Source: Streptococcus oralis ATCC 35037
GTDB taxonomy: Bacteria > Bacillota > Bacilli > Lactobacillales > Streptococcaceae
Reading direction: 5' to 3'
DNA: 64,000 bases
Assembly (NCBI RefSeq): GCF_900637025.1
Contig: NZ_LR134336.1
Location: forward strand, 1,584,501-1,648,500
The number at the start of each line of letters is the position of its first letter. Within the stretch, counting starts at the first letter, position 1. This document shows positions 30,253 to 39,545 of the stretch, piece after piece. A program made the position numbers and the translations under genes. The notes below the pieces were generated by a model. The model did not search any database. It saw only the letters and a list, made by a program, of their open reading frames with translations, and had not been told where the DNA came from.

Positions 30253-32220
30253 TTAGATCCGTGTTGCAAGCATGAGCGGTTGACCAGCTTGAATGATCGT
30301 CGGATAAGTTCCAGTGATAGTCGCTGTATAAGCATCTTGGTTGGTGATGATAACAGGAGTTTCTGTTACGAGACCCGCAGCCTTAATGACATCCATATCA
30401 AAACGAATCAATTTCTGACCTACTGTGACATGGTCTCCTTGGGCTACAAGACTTTCAAATCCTTTGCCATCAAGACCTACTGTATCCATACCGATGTGGA
30501 TGAGTAATTCCACTCCCTCATCAGAGACAATACCGATGGCATGCTTGGTAGGGAAAAGAACCGTCACTGTCCCATTGACTGGAGAAGTTAACTCACCTTG
30601 GCTTGGTTCAATAACCAAACCTTGTCCCATGACACCTGATGCAAAAACAGGGTCCGTCGCTTGACTCAATTCTTTCACTCGACCAGCAAGTGGGCTGACA
30701 ATTTCTACTGGAGCATGGGTTACTGGCTCGTGAGTCACAAATTCTGCTTCTTCTTGGGCAACGAATTCTGCCTGCAAGGCTGTATCGTCCTCTGTTTTTG
30801 TAAAGAAGCCTGCCTTACGGAAGAAGAAAGTCAAGAGCATTGGTACAACAATAGCAACTAGCATGGTTCCTGCAAACGGCAGCATGTATTGAGGTTGAAT
30901 AGAGAGGATACCTGGCAAACCACCGATACCAATAGAAGCCGCAGTTACATTGAAAGTAACGGACAACATCCCTGCAAGGGCTGAACCAATCATCCCAGCT
31001 ACAAATGGATAGATGTATTTGACATTGACCCCAAAGAGGGCTGGTTCTGTAACACCGAGATAGGCTGAAATGGTTGCAGGAAGTGAAATCTGAGCCTCAC
31101 GCTCATCATGACGATGCATGAAATAATAGGCAAATACGGCTGAACCTTGGGCAATATTAGAAAGAGCAATCATTGGCCAAAGGGCAGTTCCGCCAGCATC
31201 CGCAATCAATTGTGTATCGATGGCATTGGTCATATGATGCAAACCAGTGATGACAAATGGAGCGTAGAGGGCACCAAAAATCGCACCGAAGAGCCATTTA
31301 ACTGGACCCGTCAAACCTGCCAAGACAACTGCAGAGAGTCCTTGCCCAATTGTCCAACCGATTGGTCCCAAGACAGTATGAGCCAAAATCAAGGCCGGAA
31401 TCAATGACAAGAAAGGTACAAAAATCATGGAAATGACTTCTGGGATATGCTTACGCCAGAAAATTTCCAAATATGCCAAACTCAATCCTGCTAATAAAGC
31501 TGGAATAACTTGGGCTTGATAACCGATACGATTAACAGTAAAGTAGCCAAAATTCCATACCCAGTTGGCTGCGATTTCTGATGCAGGTGTTGAAGCTACT
31601 GCATAGGCATTGAGCAACTGAGGTGAAACCAAACAGATCCCGAGAACAATTCCCAAGATTTGGCTGGTTCCCATCTTACGAGAGACAGACCAGGTAATCC
31701 CTACTGGCAAGAACTGGAAGATCGCTTCACCAGGCAACCAGAGGAAGTGATTAACCCCTGCCCAAAACTGAGAGGATTCTGTGATGGTCTTACCATCCAA
31801 CATCGACCAATGCACACCTTCAAGAACATTACGGAAACCGAGGATCAACCCTCCGACAATCAGGGCTGGAATAATCGGTGTAAAGATTTCCGCCAGAGTG
31901 GTCATAACACGTTGGACCACGTTTTGATTGCTCTTAGCTGCGGACTTGGCTGCTTCTTTGGAAACACCCTCAATGCCTGAAACAGCTGTAAAATCATTAT
32001 AAAAAATCGGCACGTCATTCCCAATAATCACCTGAAATTGACCCGCATTTGTAAAGGTCCCTTTGACGGCTGGAATCGACTCGATGACCTTGACATTGGC
32101 CTTCTTTTCGTCTCCGAGAACAAAGCGCATCCGTGTCGCACAGTGGGTGACGGCAGTAACATTCTCCTTACCTCCAATCGCTTGAAGCAGATCTTTGGCT
32201 TCTTGTTCAAATTTTCCCAT
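30253..32220 (-). CDS. treP: Trehalose PTS transporter EIIBCA
   Basis: 655 residues, single-chain EII. EIIB domain at 1-90 with the phosphorylated Cys in VTHCATRMRF; EIIC with about ten membrane spans (about 110-460); EIIA at about 510-655 with the His in LLIHIGMDTVGLDGKGF. Imports trehalose as trehalose-6-P. Start 32220 is set by AAGGAGAATC and by the EIIB fold; the frame is open upstream to 32391 but those residues look non-coding. Operon with treC, divergent from treR. Confidence 0.93.
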   Translation of the reverse strand: MGKFEQEAKDLLQAIGGKENVTAVTHCATRMRFVLGDEKKANVKVIESIPAVKGTFTNAGQFQVIIGNDVPIFYNDFTAVSGIEGVSKEAAKSAAKSNQNVVQRVMTTLAEIFTPIIPALIVGGLILGFRNVLEGVHWSMLDGKTITESSQFWAGVNHFLWLPGEAIFQFLPVGITWSVSRKMGTSQILGIVLGICLVSPQLLNAYAVASTPASEIAANWVWNFGYFTVNRIGYQAQVIPALLAGLSLAYLEIFWRKHIPEVISMIFVPFLSLIPALILAHTVLGPIGWTIGQGLSAVVLAGLTGPVKWLFGAIFGALYAPFVITGLHHMTNAIDTQLIADAGGTALWPMIALSNIAQGSAVFAYYFMHRHDEREAQISLPATISAYLGVTEPALFGVNVKYIYPFVAGMIGSALAGMLSVTFNVTAASIGIGGLPGILSIQPQYMLPFAGTMLVAIVVPMLLTFFFRKAGFFTKTEDDTALQAEFVAQEEAEFVTHEPVTHAPVEIVSPLAGRVKELSQATDPVFASGVMGQGLVIEPSQGELTSPVNGTVTVLFPTKHAIGIVSDEGVELLIHIGMDTVGLDGKGFESLVAQGDHVTVGQKLIRFDMDVIKAAGLVTETPVIITNQDAYTATITGTYPTIIQAGQPLMLATRI

Positions 32221-32266
32221 TTGATTCTCCTTATATTTGTCAAAGCAAGCTTGACTTGATAGCTCT

Positions 32267-32295
32267 ATTGTAAACGATACCAAACTTGTATGCAA
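32267..32295 (-). promoter_or_regulatory. treP promoter with cre and TreR half-site
   Basis: Leftward -35 TTGCAT (32295-32290), 17-bp spacer, -10 TACAAT (32272-32267). TGTAAACGATACCA (32269-32282) matches the CcpA cre consensus and overlaps the -10. ACTTGTAT (32284-32291) beside it repeats the arm of the treR operator. So both CcpA and TreR probably act here. Confidence 0.75.
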
Positions 32296-32337
32296 CTTGT
32301 TTGTGATAAAAAGAGGATATTTTTGGATATTTTCTAG

Positions 32338-32365
32338 CACTTGTATGGTAAAATAGATACAAGTG
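32338..32365 (+). promoter_or_regulatory. treR promoter with inverted-repeat operator
   Basis: CACTTGTAT and ATACAAGTG form a perfect 9-bp inverted repeat with 10 bp between. The spacer holds an extended -10 (TGG-TAAAAT, 32346-32354). This is a good candidate TreR autoregulatory operator. Confidence 0.72.
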
Positions 32366-32404
32366 TGTATAGAATAAGATTCAAAACTCATTTAAGGAAG
32401 CAAT

Positions 32405-33118
32405 ATGAAGAAATACCAACAACTATTTAAGCAAATCCAAAAAACCATTCAAAACGAGACTTACGCTGTCGGAGATTTCCTCCCCAGTGAGCACGACCTC
32501 ATGAATCAGTATCAGGTGAGCCGTGACACCGTCCGAAAAGCTCTGTCCCTCCTCCAAGAGGAAGGATTGATCAAAAAGATAAGGGGGCAAGGTTCCCAAG
32601 TCGTCAAAGAAGAAACGGTCAATTTCCCTGTCTCCAACCTAACCAGCTACCAAGAACTGGTCCAGGAACTTGGACTTCGCTCTAAGACTAATGTCGTCAG
32701 CCTGGACAAGATCATTATCGATAAAAAATCCTCACTGATAACCGGCTTTCCAGAGTTTCGGATGGTTTGGAAGGTAGTCCGCCAGCGTGTGGTGGATGAT
32801 CTGGTATCGGTTCTGGATACGGACTATCTGGATATGGAACTGGTCCCAAATCTCACTCGCCAAATCGCTGAGCAGTCTATCTACTCGTATATAGAGGACA
32901 ACCTCAAACTCCTTATTGATTATGCTCAGAAAGAAATCACCATTGACCACACTAGCGATCGAGACAAGATTCTCATGGACATTGGCAAAGACCCTTATGT
33001 CGTTTCCATCAAGTCAAAAGTCTATCTCCAAGACGGGCGCCAGTTTCAATTCACCGAAAGTCGCCATAAATTAGAAAAATTTCACTTTGTTGACTTTGCC
33101 AAAAGACATCCGAAATAA
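32405..33118 (+). CDS. treR: GntR-family trehalose operon repressor
   Basis: 237 residues. N-terminal GntR winged helix (GDFLPSEHDLMNQYQVSRDTVRKALSLLQEEGLIKK, about 22-60) and a UTRA ligand domain (about 90-235), which in TreR senses trehalose-6-P. Divergent from treP with shared operator half-sites between. Confidence 0.93.
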   Translation: MKKYQQLFKQIQKTIQNETYAVGDFLPSEHDLMNQYQVSRDTVRKALSLLQEEGLIKKIRGQGSQVVKEETVNFPVSNLTSYQELVQELGLRSKTNVVSLDKIIIDKKSSLITGFPEFRMVWKVVRQRVVDDLVSVLDTDYLDMELVPNLTRQIAEQSIYSYIEDNLKLLIDYAQKEITIDHTSDRDKILMDIGKDPYVVSIKSKVYLQDGRQFQFTESRHKLEKFHFVDFAKRHPK

Positions 33119-33124
33119 ACACTT

Positions 33125-33153
33125 ACAGTTGGGGATACTCTCAACTGTTTTTT
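33125..33153 (+). terminator. Terminator of treR
   Basis: Stem ACAGTTG / CAACTGT, then T6. Confidence 0.85.
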
Positions 33154-33257
33154 GTAGTAAACGATCTAGTTGATAGTTGGAAAAGAGGGACTGCTTGCTA
33201 CTTATTCTACTATTTTAAGAAAAAACAACAGCAAATATGTATCTTGCTAAAAAGTTC

Positions 33258-33351
33258 TTGACAAATGCTAAGCGACCATTAGAATGGGAGGTGAGGAGAT
33301 AAATAGAAACAAATTAAACGAAACTGCTTTATAAAATGTAAGCGGTTTCTA
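33258..33351 (+). promoter_or_regulatory. GH95 fucosidase promoter and cre site
   Basis: TTGACA (33258-33263), 16 bp, TAGAAT (33280-33285). TGTAAGCGGTTTCT (33337-33350) fits the cre consensus and lies downstream in the leader, where CcpA could block transcription. The GGAGG ribosome site follows. Confidence 0.72.
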
Positions 33352-33370
33352 ATACACAAAGGAGGGTTTT

Positions 33371-36300
33371 ATGAAAAAACACTTTTGGGAGAAATCCTGT
33401 CGCTATAGCATCCGCAAGCTGACGGTTGGGACTGCTTCTGTTTTACTGGGGGCTGTTTTTCTAGTCAACCATACTGTAGCCGCAGACAGTGTTGAGGTCA
33501 AGCAAACTGAACCAACCTCTGTCGAAGCTATCACTAAGCCTGATAGTGAACCCAAAGCTGCTGAAGCTACTGAAACTACAAAACCATCTCTAGCCGAGAG
33601 TCCAGTAGTTTCCAAAAGCAAGTCAGCTGAGGAGACTAAGACGACAAATAGTCAAGCTAGTGAAGAAGCCATTGTAGAAGCTAAAGAAAATAAGGAACCT
33701 GAAAAAGCAGATCAGCCTGTGACAAAGCAAGAAAACTATCAACTCAACTACGATCAACCAACAGCTCCCTCCTATGATGGATGGGAAAAACAAGCCCTTC
33801 CTGTCGGAAATGGAGAGATGGGAGCCAAGGTTTTCGGACTCATTGGCGAAGAGAGAATCCAGTACAACGAAAAGACCCTCTGGTCAGGAGGACCACAACC
33901 TGATAGCACCGACTATAACGGAGGAAACTACAAGGATCGCTACAAGGTCTTAGCAGAGATACGTAAAGCCCTCGAAGCTGGTGACCGCCAAAAAGCAAAA
34001 CAGCTAGCTGAACAAAATCTAGTTGGACCAAACAACGCCCAGTATGGACGTTACCTAGCCTTTGGAGATATCTTCATGGTCTTTAATAACCAGAAGAAAG
34101 GACTAGATACTGTAACTGATTATCATCGTAATCTAGACATCACCGAAGCCACTACGACCACTTCTTACACCCAAGATGGGACGACCTTCAAACGCGAAAC
34201 CTTCTCCAGTTATCCTGATGATGTCACTGTAACCCACTTGACCAAAAAAGGAAACAAGACACTTGACTTTACCCTTTGGAACAGCTTGACAGAAGACTTG
34301 CTTGCTAATGGCAACTACTCTTGGGAATATTCCAACTATAAGAATGGTCATGTCACTACAGATGCAAACGGAATCCTTCTAAAGGGAACTGTCAAAGATA
34401 ACGGCCTCCAATTTGCATCCTATCTAGGAATTAAAACGGACGGAAAGGTGACTGTTCAGGACGAAACTCTGACCGTTACAGGCGCAAGTTATGCAACCCT
34501 CTATCTCAGTGCCAAGACTAACTTTGCTCAGAATCCAAAAACCAACTATCGAAAAGACATTGACCTCGAAAAAACAGTTAAAGGGATTGTCGAAGCAGCT
34601 AAGTCCAAAGACTACGAGACACTTAAAAAGGCCCATATCAAGGACTATCAAAGTCTCTTTAACCGCGTTAAACTAAATCTAGGCGGAACCAAGACTACTC
34701 AAACGACAAAAGAGGCCCTTCAAGGCTATAACCCAGAAAAAGGGCAAAAATTGGAAGAACTCTTCTTCCAATATGGCCGATATCTACTCATCAGTTCGTC
34801 TCGTGATCGGACAGATGCTCTTCCTGCCAACCTCCAAGGAGTCTGGAACGCTGTAGACAATCCACCTTGGAACGCTGACTACCACCTCAATGTCAATTTG
34901 CAAATGAACTATTGGCCAGCTTACATGAGCAACCTTGCTGAAACTGCCAAGCCAATGATCAATTACATTGATGACATGCGCTATTATGGCCGTATCGCTG
35001 CCAAGGAATACGCAGGTATCGAATCCAAAGACGGACAAGAAAATGGTTGGCTGGTCCACACTCAGGCGACACCATTTGGCTGGACTACTCCAGGCTGGAA
35101 TTACTATTGGGGTTGGTCGCCAGCTGCTAATGCCTGGATGATGCAGAACGTTTATGACTACTACAAATTCACCAAGGATGAGACCTATCTCAAAGAAAAG
35201 ATCTATCCTATGTTGAAAGAGACTGCCAAGTTCTGGAACTCCTTCTTGCACTATGACCAGGCCAGTGACCGTTGGGTGTCTTCTCCATCCTACTCACCAG
35301 AACACGGTACCATCACCATCGGAAATACCTTTGACCAATCGCTAGTCTGGCAGCTATTCCACGACTACATGGAAGTTGCCAACCATCTGAAAGTCGACCA
35401 AGACTTAGTCACAGAGGTCAAGGCTAAATTTGACAAACTTAAACCACTTCACATCAATAAAGAGGGCCGTATCAAAGAATGGTACGAAGAAGACAGTCCG
35501 CAATTCACCAATGAAGGGATTGAAAATCACCACCGCCACGTTTCCCATCTAGTTGGTCTCTTCCCAGGTACGCTCTTTAGCAAGGACCAGGCTGAATACC
35601 TAGAGGCTGCGCGTGCTACCTTGAATCACCGTGGAGATGGGGGGACTGGTTGGTCTAAGGCCAATAAAATCAACCTCTGGGCTCGTCTGCTGGACGGTAA
35701 CCGTGCCCATCGCTTACTCGCTGAACAGCTCAAGTACTCAACTCTAGAAAACCTTTGGGATACCCACGCGCCTTTCCAAATCGACGGAAACTTTGGAGCG
35801 ACCAGTGGGATGGCAGAAATGCTTCTCCAATCACACACTGGCTATATTGCACCATTGCCAGCCCTTCCAGATGCATGGAAAGACGGTCAAGTTTCTGGCT
35901 TGGTTGCCCGTGGTAACTTTGAAGTCAGCATGAAGTGGAAAGATAAAAACCTGCAAAGCTTGTCCTTCCTTTCAAATGTCGGTGGAGACCTGGTTGTAGA
36001 TTATCCAAATATCGAAGCTAGCCAAATCAAGGTCAATGGCAAACCAGTCAAGGCAACGATCCTTAAAGATAATCGTATCCAGCTTGCAACGCAAAAAGGT
36101 GACGTCATTACCTTTGAACATTTCCCTGGCCGTGTGACCAGTCTGACAGCCGTTCGACAAAATGGAGTCACTGCCGAACTTACCTTCAACCAAGTAGAAG
36201 GCGCTACCCACTATGTCATCCAAAGACAAGTGAAAGACGAAACTGGCCAAACCTCTGCGACCAGAGAATTTGTAACCAATCAAACCCACTTTATTGACCG

Positions 36301-38494
36301 ATCACTAAATCCTCAACTCGCCTATACTTATACTGTCAAGGCTATGCTGGGCGAAGTTTCCACACAAGTTTCTGAACAGGCCACTGTCGAAACCTATAGC
36401 GAGTTGATGGACGACCGAGATAGCCGCATCCAGTACGGAGCTGCCTTTGGAAACTGGGCAGACTCAGAATTATTTGGAGGAACAGAGAAATTTGCTGACC
36501 TTTCAAAAGGAGACTACACAGACGAAGATCTCACTGCTACCATTCCTTTCACTGGCGTTGGTATCGAAATCTATGGACTGAAATCGTCTGAACTAGGTCT
36601 TGCCACTGCTAAAATTGATGGCAAAGAAGTCGGGGAGCTTGACTTCCATACTGCTGGAGCAACTGAAAAAGGTAGTCTCATTGGTCGCTTCGCAGGACTA
36701 TCTGACGGACCTCACACATTGACTCTTAGTGTTAAACGTGAGCACAAAGGACGTGGTAGTGAGCGCTCGAAAATTTCATTAGACTACTTCAAGATCCTAG
36801 CAGGAACAGGCAATACGATTGAAAAAATAGATGATCGCGATTCGCGCATCCAGTATGGTGCCCAGTTTAAGGACTGGTCTGACCCTGAACTCTACGGAGG
36901 TACGGAAAAATACGCTGATATTAACAACAGCGACTCTAGTGCAGCTTCAGAAGCTCAGGCAACTATTTCCTTTACAGGGACGGGTATTCGTATCTTTGGC
37001 TTAAAGAGCCTCGCTCTTGGACGAGCACGTGTTACACTAGATGGCAAAGAAATGCCAAGTCTAGACTTCTACACTTCAGGTGCAACTGAAAAGAGAGCTT
37101 TTATTGGTGAATTTACAAACCTTACTGACGGTCCGCACACCCTGACACTACAAGTTGACCCAGATTCGCCAGAAGGTCGCAAGAAAATCTCTCTAGACTC
37201 CTTTGATATCATCAAAGCCCCTGCTGTTGGTATAGATAGCCCGAGCATTGCGCCTCTTAAGGAAAATGACAAAACCATTTCCTTAAGCCTACCAGCTGGA
37301 GATTGGGAAGCCATCGCAGTGACCTTCCCAGGTGTCAAAAATCCTCTAGTTTTGCGTAAGGTGGATGAAACACATCTAGTTACAAGTGGAGATCAGACTA
37401 TCCTATCAATCCAAGACAATCAAGTTCAAATCCCAATCCCTGAAGAAACCGATCGCAAAGCTGGAAATGCCATTGAAGCTTATACCATTCAAGGAAATAC
37501 CACAAGCAGCCCTATCGTAGCCGTCTTTACTAAAAAGGATGAGAAAAAGGTTGACGAGAGTCAGCCAACTACAAGAAAGGGGGACGAACCAGCTCCTACT
37601 GTTGAAATTCCGGAATACACCGATCCTATCGGAACGGCAGGGCAAGAGGAACCACCTACAGTGACAATTCCTGAATACACTAAACCTATCGGGACTGCAG
37701 GGCAAGAAGTGCCACCCACTGTAGAAATGCCTGAATACACCGAACCTATCGGAACGGCGGGGCAAGAAGAGTCTCCTACTGTAGAAAAGCCTGAATACAC
37801 CGAACCGATCGGAACAGCAGGTCAAGAGGAAGCACCTACTGTTGAAAAACCTGAATACACCAAACCTATCGGAACTAGCGGAGATCAGGCCGCTCCAAGC
37901 CTTAGCCTTCCTGACTATCCAGTTCAAGTCTTAAAAGATAAGGAGACTGGAGTAGAAATCATCGGTGGAGCCAGCGACTTAGAAGGAATTTCTCACGTTT
38001 CTAGCCGACGTGTCCTAGCTCAAGAACTCTTTGGCAAGACCTATGACGCTTACGACCTACAACTTAAAAATCCAACAGATCATAGCGTACAGCCAAAAGG
38101 CGCTGTCTTAGTTCGCTTGCCTGTTTCAGCTAGCGTAGAAAACATCTACTACATCACTCCAACCAAGGAGTTGCAAGTCCTTGATTTCACCGTTCGAGAC
38201 GGAAAGGTAGAATTCATCACTAATCATTTCAGTACCTATGCTGTCGTCTATCAAGCAACTGGAACAAGCTCTAACACAGAGGAAAAACCAAGTACTTCAG
38301 ATGCAGAAACCTCAGCACACGAGGCTGAACAATTTCCAGCTAGTCCGAGCCTTGCTAAAGCTGGAAATCATTCTCCTAAAGAAGAACTTCCAGCAACAGG
38401 AGAAGTGTCCAACCCACTCCTCTTCTTAGCAGGACTCAGCCTAGCCCTTACAGCCACTTTTATGTTAAAAGGGAGAAAGGATGACTCCAACTAA
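33371..38494 (+). CDS. Wall-anchored alpha-L-fucosidase (GH95)
   Basis: 1707 residues. YSIRK signal (CRYSIRKLTVGTASVLLGA), acidic linker, GH95 catalytic region about 130-865 (YNEKTLWSGGPQPDSTDYNGG). Asn507 and Asn509 in HLNVNLQMNYW, Glu644 in SPEHG and Asp805 in QIDGNFG correspond in order and spacing to the catalytic residues described for Bifidobacterium AfcA. Next come an FnIII-like region (about 920-1008), two related beta modules (about 1012-1147, 1152-1282), five 20-residue repeats with PEYT-PIGTAGQE (about 1408-1505), a conserved surface-protein domain (about 1515-1630), and LPATG at about 1673. GH95 enzymes remove alpha-1,2-fucose, for example from H antigens. Single gene with its own promoter; terminator shared with mraY. 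Confidence 0.93.
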   Translation: MKKHFWEKSCRYSIRKLTVGTASVLLGAVFLVNHTVAADSVEVKQTEPTSVEAITKPDSEPKAAEATETTKPSLAESPVVSKSKSAEETKTTNSQASEEAIVEAKENKEPEKADQPVTKQENYQLNYDQPTAPSYDGWEKQALPVGNGEMGAKVFGLIGEERIQYNEKTLWSGGPQPDSTDYNGGNYKDRYKVLAEIRKALEAGDRQKAKQLAEQNLVGPNNAQYGRYLAFGDIFMVFNNQKKGLDTVTDYHRNLDITEATTTTSYTQDGTTFKRETFSSYPDDVTVTHLTKKGNKTLDFTLWNSLTEDLLANGNYSWEYSNYKNGHVTTDANGILLKGTVKDNGLQFASYLGIKTDGKVTVQDETLTVTGASYATLYLSAKTNFAQNPKTNYRKDIDLEKTVKGIVEAAKSKDYETLKKAHIKDYQSLFNRVKLNLGGTKTTQTTKEALQGYNPEKGQKLEELFFQYGRYLLISSSRDRTDALPANLQGVWNAVDNPPWNADYHLNVNLQMNYWPAYMSNLAETAKPMINYIDDMRYYGRIAAKEYAGIESKDGQENGWLVHTQATPFGWTTPGWNYYWGWSPAANAWMMQNVYDYYKFTKDETYLKEKIYPMLKETAKFWNSFLHYDQASDRWVSSPSYSPEHGTITIGNTFDQSLVWQLFHDYMEVANHLKVDQDLVTEVKAKFDKLKPLHINKEGRIKEWYEEDSPQFTNEGIENHHRHVSHLVGLFPGTLFSKDQAEYLEAARATLNHRGDGGTGWSKANKINLWARLLDGNRAHRLLAEQLKYSTLENLWDTHAPFQIDGNFGATSGMAEMLLQSHTGYIAPLPALPDAWKDGQVSGLVARGNFEVSMKWKDKNLQSLSFLSNVGGDLVVDYPNIEASQIKVNGKPVKATILKDNRIQLATQKGDVITFEHFPGRVTSLTAVRQNGVTAELTFNQVEGATHYVIQRQVKDETGQTSATREFVTNQTHFIDRSLNPQLAYTYTVKAMLGEVSTQVSEQATVETYSELMDDRDSRIQYGAAFGNWADSELFGGTEKFADLSKGDYTDEDLTATIPFTGVGIEIYGLKSSELGLATAKIDGKEVGELDFHTAGATEKGSLIGRFAGLSDGPHTLTLSVKREHKGRGSERSKISLDYFKILAGTGNTIEKIDDRDSRIQYGAQFKDWSDPELYGGTEKYADINNSDSSAASEAQATISFTGTGIRIFGLKSLALGRARVTLDGKEMPSLDFYTSGATEKRAFIGEFTNLTDGPHTLTLQVDPDSPEGRKKISLDSFDIIKAPAVGIDSPSIAPLKENDKTISLSLPAGDWEAIAVTFPGVKNPLVLRKVDETHLVTSGDQTILSIQDNQVQIPIPEETDRKAGNAIEAYTIQGNTTSSPIVAVFTKKDEKKVDESQPTTRKGDEPAPTVEIPEYTDPIGTAGQEEPPTVTIPEYTKPIGTAGQEVPPTVEMPEYTEPIGTAGQEESPTVEKPEYTEPIGTAGQEEAPTVEKPEYTKPIGTSGDQAAPSLSLPDYPVQVLKDKETGVEIIGGASDLEGISHVSSRRVLAQELFGKTYDAYDLQLKNPTDHSVQPKGAVLVRLPVSASVENIYYITPTKELQVLDFTVRDGKVEFITNHFSTYAVVYQATGTSSNTEEKPSTSDAETSAHEAEQFPASPSLAKAGNHSPKEELPATGEVSNPLLFLAGLSLALTATFMLKGRKDDSN
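37590..37890 (+). repeat. Five 60-bp repeats in the GH95 gene
   Basis: Five tandem 20-codon units of the form P-T-V-E-x-P-E-Y-T-x-P-I-G-T-A-G-Q-E with a strict 60-bp period. A flexible spacer that could change length by recombination. Confidence 0.85.
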
Positions 38495-38507
38495 CCTTTA
38501 AACACAC

Positions 38508-38543
38508 AAAAACAGGATGAAGATCACCTTCATCCTGTTTTAT
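38508..38543. terminator. Bidirectional terminator between the GH95 gene and mraY
   Basis: Stem AACAGGATGAAG / CTTCATCCTGTT with flanking A and T tracts. Confidence 0.88.
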
Positions 38544-38563
38544 TTTGTCATCAAAAGTTAGTT

Positions 38564-39544
38564 TTACAGTAGGTATAAAAAGGCTAAGGTCAAGAGACTT
38601 GCTAGAAGCCCAACTCCCCAAAAGAAGAAGTCAACCTTCCACTCGCTCCAAGGATTGCCCTTGCCTGAGAATCCTCCAAGCTCGAAATGGTGATGCACAG
38701 GTGTCATACGGAAAATACGTTTTCCACCACTAAGTTTGAAGTAGGTAACCTGCATCATAACAGAGCTTGTCTCAAAGACATAGATAATCCCAATCAGTAA
38801 AAGGGTCCATTCTTGGTGGAGGGCCATAGAGATTGCTGCCAGCATCCCACCAAGAGCCAAACTTCCCACATCTCCCATGAAGACCTTGGCAGGCTTGTGG
38901 TTAAAGACGAAGAAACCTAGCAAACCACCAATCATGGCAAGAATCACAAGAAGGATATCCAGTTGATTTTGCATATAAGCAATCACACCGTAGGCCGATA
39001 AGCTAATCACCACGGAAATACTTGCTAAGCCGTCAATCCCGTCTGTCAAGTTTACTGCGTTTGAAAAGCCAACTAGCCAGAAAAGGGCAAAGAAAATATA
39101 GAAAATGCCTAGATGAACTTGGTAGCCAAAGACCGAAAGCATGTCGCCACCACGCTCATAAAAGAGGTAGAAAATCACTCCTCCAAGGAGCTGGAGAGCA
39201 AGTTTTTGCTTGGGATTTAAGCCTTCGTTAATCTTACGAAAGACCTTGAGGAAATCATCCAAAAAACCTACCAAACCATACAAAACCAAGATAAACAAAA
39301 TCATGCCTACATTGTTGGTCAATTGTTGGGTAAAGAGAGCGACAAGGAAGCTCACAACAACTGCAACGATCAGGAAGACAAGACCTCCCATGGTTGGAGT
39401 TCCAGCTTTAGCTTGGTGTTGCTTGACATCCTCGTGCATCTGCTGACCTGTAATCTGTGCTTTTCGATAAAATCGGATAAAGGCTGGAATACCTATCAAG
39501 GTCAATAGAAAGGCTAGAACTCCAGCACTAATGGAACTAATCAT
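38564..39544 (-). CDS. mraY: Phospho-N-acetylmuramoyl-pentapeptide transferase
   Basis: 326 residues, about ten membrane spans. Makes lipid I from UDP-MurNAc-pentapeptide and undecaprenyl phosphate. Signature motifs: [23 protein letters not shown] (catalytic Asp), [12 protein letters not shown] and [12 protein letters not shown]. One base after pbp2X; last gene of the rsmH-ftsL-pbp2X-mraY unit. Confidence 0.97.
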   Translation of the reverse strand: MISSISAGVLAFLLTLIGIPAFIRFYRKAQITGQQMHEDVKQHQAKAGTPTMGGLVFLIVAVVVSFLVALFTQQLTNNVGMILFILVLYGLVGFLDDFLKVFRKINEGLNPKQKLALQLLGGVIFYLFYERGGDMLSVFGYQVHLGIFYIFFALFWLVGFSNAVNLTDGIDGLASISVVISLSAYGVIAYMQNQLDILLVILAMIGGLLGFFVFNHKPAKVFMGDVGSLALGGMLAAISMALHQEWTLLLIGIIYVFETSSVMMQVTYFKLSGGKRIFRMTPVHHHFELGGFSGKGNPWSEWKVDFFFWGVGLLASLLTLAFLYLL

Positions 39545-39545
39545 C

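Noticed and set aside
32221..32391. N-terminal extension of TreP in the open frame
   Set aside because: EIIB begins at 32220 after a good ribosome site; the extension contains the promoter, cre and operator half-site.
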